From Conexibacter woesei DSM 14684 (lineage in GTDB: Bacteria > Actinomycetota > Thermoleophilia > Solirubrobacterales > Solirubrobacteraceae): DNA of 64,000 nucleotides. Location: the NCBI RefSeq assembly GCF_000025265.1, contig NC_013739.1, positions 4,450,001 to 4,514,000 on the forward strand, given 5' to 3'. The translations under genes were made by a program, and so were the position numbers. The notes beneath the pieces are model-generated. The model did not search any database. It had not been told where the DNA came from and was given only the letters and a program-made list of their open reading frames with translations. Every line of letters starts with the position of its first letter. Position 1 is the first letter of the stretch. Shown one piece after another: positions 24,830 through 31,622 of the stretch.

Positions 24830-26041
24830 ATGCGCTTCTTCGAGTACGAGTCGCGGCAGATCGTCGCCAAGGCCGGGATCCCGGTCTCCAGACACGGCTT
24901 CGCCAGAACGGCTGACGAGGCCCGCCGGATCGCCGAGGAGATCGGCGAGCCGGTCGTGATCAAGTCCCAGGTCCTGACGGGCGGCCGCATGAAGGCCGGC
25001 GGCGTCAAGTTCGCCGACACGCCCGACGAGGCCGCCGCGCACGCCGCCGACATCCTCCAGCTGGAGATCAACGGCCACATGCCGCGCGGCGTGCTGGTCG
25101 ACTCCAGAGTCGACGTCAAGCAGGAGTTCTACGCTGGCGTCGTGTGGGACGGCATCCGCAAGCAGCCGGTGATGCTGTTCAGCGACATGGGCGGCATCGA
25201 CATCGAAGAGGTCGCCGAGACGCACCCCGACAGAGTCGGGCGCGCGCACTTCTCCAACCTCGGCGAGGTCTCCGACTACGAGGCCAAGCAGGTGATCGCC
25301 TCGATCGGCGTGACCGGCTCCGCGCTGACGCGCGCGACGCCGATCCTCGTGCGGCTCGCGCGCCTGTTCGTCGAGCGCGACATGACGCTGGCGGAGATCA
25401 ACCCGCTCGCGCAGCTCCAGGACGGCAGATTCGTCGCCGTCGACGCGCACATGGACATGGAGAACGAGGCCCGTCCGCGGCAGAAGAAGCTGCTCGCCGA
25501 GCTGGGCGTCGGCGACGAGGAGACGCGCCAGGCGCGCGAGGCGACCGAGTTCGAGCTGGCCGGCGAGGCCGTCGACGCCGCCTCGCACCGCGGCGTCGCG
25601 GGCAACGTGACGGAGTTCGACGGCAACCTCGGGCTCGTGATCGGCGCCGGCGGCGGCTCGCTGACGCTGTTCGACGCGGTCCGCGCGCACGGCGGCAAGC
25701 CCGCCAACTACTGCGAGATCGGCGGCAACCCGTCGGTCGAGAAGGCGTGCGGCCTCGCGAAGCTCGTGCTGCAGAAGCCGGGCGTCGACAAGATCGCGGT
25801 GATGATGTCGATCGTCTCGAACACGCGCGTCGACATCGTCGCGCGCGGCGTCATCAAGGCGTGCGTCGAGCTGGGCTACGACCCGGCCGAGAAGATCGCG
25901 ATCTTCCGCATCCCGGGCGCATGGGAGGACGAGGGCTTCAAGATCCTCGAGAAGTACGGAGTCGAGTACTGCGACCGCTCCGTCTCGATGCACGAGGCGG
26001 CCCGGCGCGCGGTGGAGAAGATCGAGGGGGTCGCGGCGTAA
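24830..26041 (+). CDS. Atypical succinyl-CoA synthetase beta-like (ATP-grasp) subunit
   Basis: A 403-residue ATP-grasp plus CoA-ligase subunit resembling SucC. The N-terminal ATP-grasp domain has FEYESRQIVAKAGIPVSRHG and VVIKSQVLTGGRMKAGGVKF; metal ligands are in LAEINPLAQL and AVDAHMDME. The C-terminal domain deviates from true SucC: NYCEIGGNPS replaces the NFLDVGGGA motif, and RIPGAWEDEG replaces the RLEGNN segment that contacts substrate/phosphohistidine. The acid activated may therefore not be succinate; malate, mesaconate or itaconate are possible given the neighbouring lyase. It overlaps the alpha-subunit start by one base and heads a three-gene operon with a ferredoxin. Confidence 0.82.
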   Translation: MRFFEYESRQIVAKAGIPVSRHGFARTADEARRIAEEIGEPVVIKSQVLTGGRMKAGGVKFADTPDEAAAHAADILQLEINGHMPRGVLVDSRVDVKQEFYAGVVWDGIRKQPVMLFSDMGGIDIEEVAETHPDRVGRAHFSNLGEVSDYEAKQVIASIGVTGSALTRATPILVRLARLFVERDMTLAEINPLAQLQDGRFVAVDAHMDMENEARPRQKKLLAELGVGDEETRQAREATEFELAGEAVDAASHRGVAGNVTEFDGNLGLVIGAGGGSLTLFDAVRAHGGKPANYCEIGGNPSVEKACGLAKLVLQKPGVDKIAVMMSIVSNTRVDIVARGVIKACVELGYDPAEKIAIFRIPGAWEDEGFKILEKYGVEYCDRSVSMHEAARRAVEKIEGVAA

Positions 26042-26964
26042 TGTCCATCCTGGTTGACGCGACGACGACGTTCATCGTCCAGGGCATCACCGGCCGCGAG
26101 GCCGTCAACCTCACGCGCGAGTGCCTCGACTACGGCGCCGGCGCGCGCGTCGTCGGCGGCGTCACGCCCGGCCGCAAGGGCCGCGAGGTCCACGGCGTGC
26201 CGGTCTTCGACACGGTCGCGCAGGCGGTCGAGCACCACGGCGCGCCGATCGACGGCTCGGTCGTGACGGTGCCGCCGGCGTTCACGAAGGACGCGGTGCT
26301 GGAGGCGGTCGCCAACGGCATCAAGCTGATCGTGATCGTGACCGAGCGGATCCCGCGCCGCGACGTCGCCGTGATGGTCGAGTTCGCCAGCGCCCACGGC
26401 GCGCGCATCATCGGCCCCAACTGCCTCGGGATCATCGTTCCCGACGTGATCAAGATGGGCGGCATCGGCGGACCGGCGAAGGACGCCGCGAAGGCGTACT
26501 CCCCCGGTCCGGTCGGCGTCATCTCGCGCTCCGGCGGCATGACGACCGAGATGTCCTCGACGCTGACGGCCGCGGGCCTGGGCCAGTCGACCGCCGTCTC
26601 GATCGGCGGCGACGCGATCATCGGCTCCTCCTACGCGGAGCTGATGCCGCTGTTCGAGGCCGACGAGCAGACGCAGGCGATCGTCATCTACACCGAGCCG
26701 GGCGGCCGCATGGAGGCCGAGCTGGCGGCGTGGGTCAAGGAGCACGACTCGCGCCTGCCGATCGTCGCGTTCATGGCCGGCCGCTTCATGGACGAGATGC
26801 CGGGCATGAGCTTCGGCCACGCCGGCACGATCGTCGAGGGCAAGGCCGACACGGCCGCCGAGAAGATCGAGCGCCTCGCCGAGGCCGGGATCGTCGTCGC
26901 CGAGGAGATCTCCGAGATCCCCGGCATCGTCAAGAGCAGAATCGCCGAGAGGAGCATGGTCTGA
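26041..26964 (+). CDS. Succinyl-CoA synthetase alpha-like subunit
   Basis: A 307-residue partner of the preceding ATP-grasp subunit. The CoA-binding Rossmann domain has FIVQGITGREAVNLT at residues 11-25 and VVGGVTPGRKG; GPNCLGIIVPD and the SRSGGMTTE segment follow; the phosphorylated catalytic histidine is in MSFGHAGTIV near residue 260. The helix-capping glutamate is in IYTEPGGRME, so phosphotransfer chemistry is intact. The pair makes acyl-CoA with ATP or GTP, or the reverse. It is coupled by one-base overlaps at both ends, with the beta subunit upstream and a ferredoxin downstream. Which acid is used cannot be fixed from sequence. Confidence 0.85.
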   Translation: MSILVDATTTFIVQGITGREAVNLTRECLDYGAGARVVGGVTPGRKGREVHGVPVFDTVAQAVEHHGAPIDGSVVTVPPAFTKDAVLEAVANGIKLIVIVTERIPRRDVAVMVEFASAHGARIIGPNCLGIIVPDVIKMGGIGGPAKDAAKAYSPGPVGVISRSGGMTTEMSSTLTAAGLGQSTAVSIGGDAIIGSSYAELMPLFEADEQTQAIVIYTEPGGRMEAELAAWVKEHDSRLPIVAFMAGRFMDEMPGMSFGHAGTIVEGKADTAAEKIERLAEAGIVVAEEISEIPGIVKSRIAERSMV

Positions 26965-27206
26965 TGCCCGCGCTGTTCATCAACGTCGAGGTCGACGCCG
27001 CCGTCGCCTCCGACGCCGCGCTGGCGGCCAAGCTGACCGAGGTCTGCCCCGTGGACATCTACGGGCAGCGGGACGACGGCACGCTCAGCGTCAACGAGGA
27101 GAACCTCGACGAGTGCGTGCTGTGCCGCCTCTGCATCGACGCCGCGCCGAAGGGCACCGTACGCGTCGTGAAGCTGTACGAGGACGGGGCTGCCCTGCAC
27201 TCATGA
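26964..27206 (+). CDS. Small [4Fe-4S] ferredoxin-like protein
   Basis: An 80-residue ferredoxin-like protein. CP near residue 29-30 and C-x2-C-x2-C in DECVLCRLC near 52-58 together give the four ligands of one [4Fe-4S] cluster; the other half of a two-cluster ferredoxin is lost (CIDAAP where a fourth CP cysteine would be), as in FixX-type proteins. Its ATG overlaps the SucD-like stop by one base, so it is part of the CoA-ligase operon. The pairing suggests a ferredoxin-linked step, such as a 2-oxoacid:ferredoxin oxidoreductase encoded elsewhere. That link is inference. Confidence 0.82.
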   Translation: MPALFINVEVDAAVASDAALAAKLTEVCPVDIYGQRDDGTLSVNEENLDECVLCRLCIDAAPKGTVRVVKLYEDGAALHS

Positions 27207-27541
27207 GAGCGTCACGCCCTTCCAAGCGGCGGCCCTTCGCGGCGCTCCACTCGTGAGCGGCTTCACGCCGGAGGAGCCGGACGGGCCGGGCATGCCGGAC
27301 GCGGGCGCTGGACGCGCCCGCGGCCGCCGGCCCCGCTGCGCCGCCCCGCGCAGCTGCCCGCGCGGTGGGCCGGAGGCGATCCGCCGCCGTCGCGCGATAG
27401 GCACCGCCGCGGCCGCGTGGCGTGCACGGCGCGCCGCCGCGGTCGCCGCGGCCTGCCCGCGCGCCCGCCGCTGAGCCAGCTGCCGTCGTCCTGGAATGGT
27501 GTCGTCATGCGACACCGATCCAGGACGACCGGGGCGATCCG
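27207..27541. other. 335-bp intergenic region with a long hairpin, no supported gene
   Basis: Between the ferredoxin and the convergent repeat protein there is no gene with convincing structure. A GTG-initiated frame at 27253-27474 (73 residues) is arginine/alanine-rich low-complexity sequence of the kind produced by GC bias and has no ribosome site or -10 box. The right end carries the hairpin at 27485-27529. Confidence 0.55.
27485..27529. terminator. Hairpin of a repeated palindrome family, copy 1
   Basis: The core GGTGTCG (27498-27504) pairs with CGACACC (27510-27516) around TCATG. The outer arms GTCGTCCTGGA (27485-27495) and TCCAGGACGAC (27519-27529) also pair. It stands between two convergent genes, just past the stop of the repeat protein at 27542 on the minus strand. 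A closely similar 45-base element occurs at 58136-58180, so this is a sequence family and not just any terminator. Confidence 0.7.
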
Positions 27542-28396
27542 CTAGCTCGCGAGCGCCTGCACCGTGACGACGCAGTCCTGACCGGACGCGCCCGAGCTGA
27601 CCCACGCCGTCACCGCGCGCGCGGCGCCGCTCGCGTTCACAGACGCCTGCCAGGTGACCGACTGCGTGCCGTTCTGGCCGTTGTTGAGGACAGTTGCGAC
27701 GGCGCCGGCGGCGACGGTGGTGCGCTCGACGCCGGCTCTGTCGGCCACGCCTTCGTCGACCCAGCTCGCCTGCGCGCTCAGCTCGGAGCCGGACCCGTTC
27801 TCCAGCGACGTCACGGCTCTGCCGGCGGCGCAGCTCGCCGTCAGTCTGCCGATGCCGGGGAACGGCAGCAGCTGCGCGTCGCTCTGCCCGTTGCTCAGCG
27901 TGACCCGCGCCGACAGCAGCTGCCCCGAGCCGGCGACCGCCGCGCCTGGTGCGAGCTTCGAGATCGTGACCGAGCCGTCGATCAGCTTCGCGCCGCTGAC
28001 GCTCACGTTCGCGAGCTTGGAGGCGGTCACGCTGCCGTCAGCGATCTTGTTCACGGTGACCGCGTTGACACCGAGCTTCGCCGCGGTGACGGCGCCGTCG
28101 GCGAGCTTGCCGCTCGCGACCGCCCCGGGCTTCAGCTCACGCGCGGTGATGCCCTCTCTGGCGATCTTCGCGCCGCGCACGGCGCCGCGCGCGATCCGGT
28201 TGGTCGAGATCGCGTTCTTGCGGATCTTGGCGCCGGAGACCGCGCCGTTGCGGAGCTTCGCGCTCGTCACCGCGCTGTTCTTGATCTGGTCGGTGCCGAT
28301 CGTGGCGGCAGCGTAGGTGACGCCGCCGAGCGAGACGAACAGCGCGAGCAGCGCGATCGCCGTCGCCGGGTGGAGCAGCTTCTCCCTGGTCCACAT
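27542..28396 (-). CDS. Exported tail-fibre-like repeat protein
   Basis: A 284-residue protein with a signal-anchor (TAIALLALFVSLGGVTYAAA, about 12-31). Residues ~33-155 are about eleven tandem repeats of roughly 10-11 residues of the form (V/I)-T-x-x-K-(L/I)-x-x-G-A, for example VTSAKLRNGA, VSGAKIRKNA and VTAAKLGVNA. Such periodicity occurs in phage tail-fibre and adhesin shafts built as trimeric beta-structures. Residues ~160-284 form a beta-rich head with two cysteines. It is common in Thermoleophilia but uncharacterised. A good Shine-Dalgarno (GGAAGGGG) precedes the start, with TAAGGT about 45 bases upstream of the ATG. Confidence 0.72.
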   Translation of the reverse strand: MWTREKLLHPATAIALLALFVSLGGVTYAAATIGTDQIKNSAVTSAKLRNGAVSGAKIRKNAISTNRIARGAVRGAKIAREGITARELKPGAVASGKLADGAVTAAKLGVNAVTVNKIADGSVTASKLANVSVSGAKLIDGSVTISKLAPGAAVAGSGQLLSARVTLSNGQSDAQLLPFPGIGRLTASCAAGRAVTSLENGSGSELSAQASWVDEGVADRAGVERTTVAAGAVATVLNNGQNGTQSVTWQASVNASGAARAVTAWVSSGASGQDCVVTVQALAS

Positions 28397-28457
28397 CGAT
28401 GGGATCCCCTTCCGTGTTCTCGGGTGAAGGGGACCACCTTACGGTCTGACGGCGCGC

Positions 28458-29393
28458 TCAGGCGGTCAGCGGACCGTACACGTCGGGTCGCCGCGTTCTC
28501 AGGAACGGAAACAGGTCCAACCAGTCGTGGCGCTGGTCGAGGTCGAGGTCGGCGACGAGCACAGCGGGTGCGTCGCGCGGCGCCTGCACGAGCACGCGGC
28601 CGTACGGATCCGAGACGAAGCTCGACCCGTAGAACGTCAGCGGACCCTCGTCGCCGATCCGGTTGATCGCTACCATGAACGTCCCGTTCGCGATCCCGTT
28701 CGCGACGATCACGCGCTCCCACAGCGGCTCGGTGTCGAACCGCGGGTGGTCGGGCTCGGTGCCGATCGCAGTCGGGTAGACGATCACCTCGGCGCCTGCG
28801 AGCGAGTAGGCGCGCGCCAGCTCCGGGAACCACTGGTCCCAGCAGGTCGGGAAGCCGAGCCGCGCGTCGTCGAGCGCGACGACGGGGAACGGCTCGGAGC
28901 CGGCCGGACCGGGCCGGAAGTACCTGTCCTCGTAGTAGCCGGCGGTGACGGGGAGGTGCAGCTTGCGCGTGCGCGACACGAGCCGGCCGTCCGGCGCGAC
29001 GACGATCGCGGTGTTGTAGCCGAGCCCGTCGGGACCGTCCGGGCCGTCGGCGCGCTCGTAGAGCGAGGCATGGACGTGGACGCCGGTCTCGGCCGCCAGC
29101 CGCCGCGCGAACGCCGCCGTCGGTCCGTCCGCGATCTCCTCGGCGGCATCCTTCGGACCGTCCGGCGTGATCGCGAAGTACGGCGAGAGCGTCAGCTCCT
29201 GGAGGCAGACGAGCCGGGCGCCCTCGGAGGCGGCGAGGCGGATCCCCTCCGCCAGCGCCTCCTCGTGCCGCTGCGGGTCGGGCTGCCAGCGCTGCTGCAC
29301 GGCGGCGATCCGGAACGGCGCGCGGCGCGGCTGCTCCACCCGGGCCAGCGACTCCGGCGGCTGGTAGTTCGTGATCAGCTCGAAGTCGCTCAT
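28458..29393 (-). CDS. aguB: N-carbamoylputrescine amidase
   Basis: A 311-residue nitrilase-superfamily enzyme. The Glu-Lys-Cys triad is present: Glu in VCLQELTLSPY (~62), Lys in RTRKLHLP (~135) and Cys in GFPTCWDQWFPE (~175). The YYEDRYFRPG and FYGSSFV motifs and the position next to agmatine deiminase fix the assignment as AguB, which hydrolyses N-carbamoylputrescine to putrescine, CO2 and NH3. Its start overlaps the aguA stop by four bases (ATGA), so the two enzymes are co-translated and work in sequence. Confidence 0.93.
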   Translation of the reverse strand: MSDFELITNYQPPESLARVEQPRRAPFRIAAVQQRWQPDPQRHEEALAEGIRLAASEGARLVCLQELTLSPYFAITPDGPKDAAEEIADGPTAAFARRLAAETGVHVHASLYERADGPDGPDGLGYNTAIVVAPDGRLVSRTRKLHLPVTAGYYEDRYFRPGPAGSEPFPVVALDDARLGFPTCWDQWFPELARAYSLAGAEVIVYPTAIGTEPDHPRFDTEPLWERVIVANGIANGTFMVAINRIGDEGPLTFYGSSFVSDPYGRVLVQAPRDAPAVLVADLDLDQRHDWLDLFPFLRTRRPDVYGPLTA

Positions 29394-30412
29394 GCGGCCA
29401 GCGGGACCTGTTGGGTGATGCAGTGGACGCCGCCGCCGCCGAGCGCGAGCACCCGGCCGGGCACGCCGACGACCTCGCGGTCCGGCATCAGCTCGCGCAG
29501 GCGGCGCAGGGCCTCCTCGTCCAGCTCGGGGTCGAGCTGCGAGAGCGGCACGATCGCGGCGTCGTTGCAGAGGTAGAGGTTCGTGTACGGGATCGCGATC
29601 GCGTCGCCGTCGTCGCGGCGCGTGCGCGGCAGCAGCTCGAACGGGACGACCTCGATCCCCGCCGCCCGCAACCGGCGCGCGTTCTCCTCGGCGTTGCCGC
29701 GATTGGGGTCCTCGGCGTCGGCGACCGTCTGCAGCAGCGCGCGGCCGGGCGCGAGGAACACGCAGATGTTGTCGACGTGGCCGTCGGTGTCGTGATCCTC
29801 GACGAGCCCGCTGCCGAGCCACACGATCCGCTCGGCGCCGAGGTAGGAGCGCAGCCGCTCTTCGATCTGCTGCGGCGTGAGCGCGGGGTTGCGGTTCGGG
29901 TTCAGCAGGCACTGCTCGGTCGTCACGAGCGTGCCGTCGCCGTCGACGGCGATCGAGCCGCCTTCGAGGATCAGCGGCGCCTCGTAGCGGTGCAGCCCGA
30001 GGTGGGCGATCATGCCGGCGGCCGCGGCGGCGTCGCGATCGTACGGCGCGAACTTCCCGCCCCAGGCGTTGAAGCCGAAGTCGACCGCCGCGCGGTCGGC
30101 ACCGTCCTCGCCGACCAGCATGATCGGCCCGTTGTCGCGCAGCCACGAGTCGTCGATCGGCAGCTCCAGCAGCTCGACGTTGGCGGTCGGGACGCGGCGG
30201 CGGGCGTCGGCGGCGTGAGCGGGGTCGACGACGAGCGTGACCGGCTCGAACGCCGCGACCGCCGCGACGACCTGCGCGTGGACCTCCCGCGCCGCCTCGA
30301 TGGACGTGTCCCTCCACGTCGCGGCACGAGCCGGCCAGGCGATCAGCGTGCGCTCGTGCCGCGCCCATTCGGCGGGCATCCGCAGCCCGTCCTCACGCGG
30401 AGTGCTCGGCAT
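29390..30412 (-). CDS. aguA: Agmatine deiminase
   Basis: A 340-residue guanidine-group hydrolase that converts agmatine to N-carbamoylputrescine and NH3. The catalytic cysteine lies in GGGVHCITQQ near the C-terminus; DSWLRDNGPIML, EGGSIAVDGDGTLVTTEQCLLN and the histidine in DHDTDGHVDN complete the fold's active site. Start ATG 30412 follows TAGGCT (30420-30425) by 7 bases (leaderless). It heads the aguA-aguB operon, the two-step agmatine-to-putrescine route, and may connect to the putrescine-type aminotransferase and dehydrogenase at 48-51 kb. Confidence 0.94.
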   Translation of the reverse strand: MPSTPREDGLRMPAEWARHERTLIAWPARAATWRDTSIEAAREVHAQVVAAVAAFEPVTLVVDPAHAADARRRVPTANVELLELPIDDSWLRDNGPIMLVGEDGADRAAVDFGFNAWGGKFAPYDRDAAAAAGMIAHLGLHRYEAPLILEGGSIAVDGDGTLVTTEQCLLNPNRNPALTPQQIEERLRSYLGAERIVWLGSGLVEDHDTDGHVDNICVFLAPGRALLQTVADAEDPNRGNAEENARRLRAAGIEVVPFELLPRTRRDDGDAIAIPYTNLYLCNDAAIVPLSQLDPELDEEALRRLRELMPDREVVGVPGRVLALGGGGVHCITQQVPLAA

Positions 30413-30499
30413 GCGGCTGAGCCTACCCGCAGGCGCCGGCCTTTCGACGCAATGCGGTGCTGACACGCAACGTCGGCCGCCGTAGGGTCCGCGGCTCGC

Positions 30500-30976
30500 G
30501 TGTCCGAACCGCTCGCCCACCTCTACCCGCTCGCGCTCCGCACGCTCGACATCCAGGAGCGCCGGGTCACAGAGCTGCGCGGTCGTCTCGCACCCGTGCT
30601 CGCGGCGGGCGGCGCCGGCGCGACGCTGCTGAGCGGCCCGGCGATCGCCGCTGCGTCGGCGGGTCCCCCGGCCTCGTACGCCGCGCTCCTGCTCGCCGCG
30701 GTCGGGCTCGCAGTGACGCTCGGCGGATCGGCGCGGCTGCTGACGGCGCGGGTCGAACGGAGAGGCATCGACGTCCTCGCCATCCGCCGATCCCTGCGCG
30801 GCCGAGGCGCACTTGCCGACTCCGACGCCTACTACACGTTGATGCTCCCCGCACTTCACGTCCGCGCCGCCGCCGTCGACACAGCCGCCGACAAGCTCGA
30901 ACGCGTGTTCACACGCATCCTGTGCGGAATCCTCGTCATGCTGTGTGGACTCGCACTCGTCGCGCTCGTAGCCTGA
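30500..30976 (+). CDS. Three-helix membrane protein of a small two-gene cassette
   Basis: A 158-residue protein with an N-terminal amphipathic segment (LALRTLDIQERRVTELRGR) followed by transmembrane helices at about 30-52, 58-80 and 135-156, and a polar middle (about 81-130). The start is GTG 30500; a TAGGGT box lies 10-15 bases upstream. Similar proteins are widespread in Actinobacteria but have no assigned function; an N-terminal helical sensor plus membrane pair is reminiscent of small membrane effectors, but nothing proves it. It is followed by 5 bases and a 72-residue gene with its own promoter box. Confidence 0.6.
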   Translation: MSEPLAHLYPLALRTLDIQERRVTELRGRLAPVLAAGGAGATLLSGPAIAAASAGPPASYAALLLAAVGLAVTLGGSARLLTARVERRGIDVLAIRRSLRGRGALADSDAYYTLMLPALHVRAAAVDTAADKLERVFTRILCGILVMLCGLALVALVA

Positions 30977-30981
30977 ATCGC

Positions 30982-31200
30982 ATGACGAATCCAGACGACC
31001 GGTTCGCGAGATACGACGACCTGGAGCCGCTTCCGTACTCGATCTGGCTCGACAAACATGGTCGCCCTCTGTTGACCGACAACCAATGGGAGGCGCTCAC
31101 CCTCCGCGAGAAGTTCAGATACCTGTTCCGGAACTGGGACCCGACGGGCGAACGCTCACGCCGCTACGCGGAGCTGGGGTTGAAGCACCCCTGCGACTAG
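30982..31200 (+). CDS. Small soluble protein, second gene of the cassette
   Basis: A 72-residue protein, MTNPDDRFARYDDLEPLPYS, rich in aromatic and charged residues and without membrane segments; it ends with KHPCD. Base composition is visibly less GC-rich than its surroundings. Start ATG 30982 follows TAGCCT (30969-30974), which overlaps the end of the preceding gene, by 7 bases (leaderless). Its TAG stop shares the CTAG at 31197-31200 with the stop of the convergent gene. No family recognised. Confidence 0.6.
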   Translation: MTNPDDRFARYDDLEPLPYSIWLDKHGRPLLTDNQWEALTLREKFRYLFRNWDPTGERSRRYAELGLKHPCD

Positions 31201-31574
31201 TGCCCGCGGGCTCTGCGGGTGCGGGAGCGCTCTTCCTGCTTCTCGACGACGGTGACGATCAGTCTGATGATCTGCTCGACGCCGGTGACCTTCGCGTCGC
31301 CGTGCTCGAACGCCTTGCGCCACTGTCTGATTCTGTTGTCCGCGGCCAGCTCGTTGAACGTCGCGCGGGGGATCTCCAGGCGGACTCTCGCGTCGCTGGC
31401 GATGTCCTTCACGACGACCGGCCCGGGCAGCTCGACGCGGTACATCTGGATGTCGCCGCGGCCGCGCAGCTCCAGGCCGACGACGAGCTTGAGCGGCTGC
31501 AGCGACGGGACCTCCGCGAGGAAGTCCCGTACCGCCTGCTCGATGAGCGTTCTGGTGTCCTTCGCCGAGCTGAT
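31197..31574 (-). CDS. Conserved-looking hypothetical protein with apparent ATC start
   Basis: A 125-residue protein. The first ATG in frame (31445) would begin mid-protein, yet the frame is open and well-coded upstream to a stop at 31602-31604 with no ATG, GTG or TTG. An ATC at 31574 stands exactly 7 bases after TAGACT (31582-31587), the leaderless promoter spacing of this window; it gives SSAKDTRTLIEQAVRDFLAE as N-terminus. The protein continues KLVVGLELRGRGDIQMYRVE and ends with a charged tail. A protein- or lipid-binding fold is possible; no family is certain. The 3' end shares stop-codon bases with the convergent gene. Confidence 0.6.
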   Translation of the reverse strand: MSSAKDTRTLIEQAVRDFLAEVPSLQPLKLVVGLELRGRGDIQMYRVELPGPVVVKDIASDARVRLEIPRATFNELAADNRIRQWRKAFEHGDAKVTGVEQIIRLIVTVVEKQEERSRTRRARGH

Positions 31575-31622
31575 GGCGCGCAGTCTATTGCCCGCGCGCC
31601 ATCAGCGCCGAACGCCGGCCAA

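Noticed and set aside
24830-26964. Plain sucCD
   Set aside because: Key SucC motifs are changed, so calling it succinyl-CoA synthetase would over-state the substrate.
27253-27474. GTG-started 73-residue frame between ferredoxin and repeat protein
   Set aside because: Arg/Ala low-complexity sequence, no ribosome site, no -10 box, no recognizable fold; best explained as GC bias.
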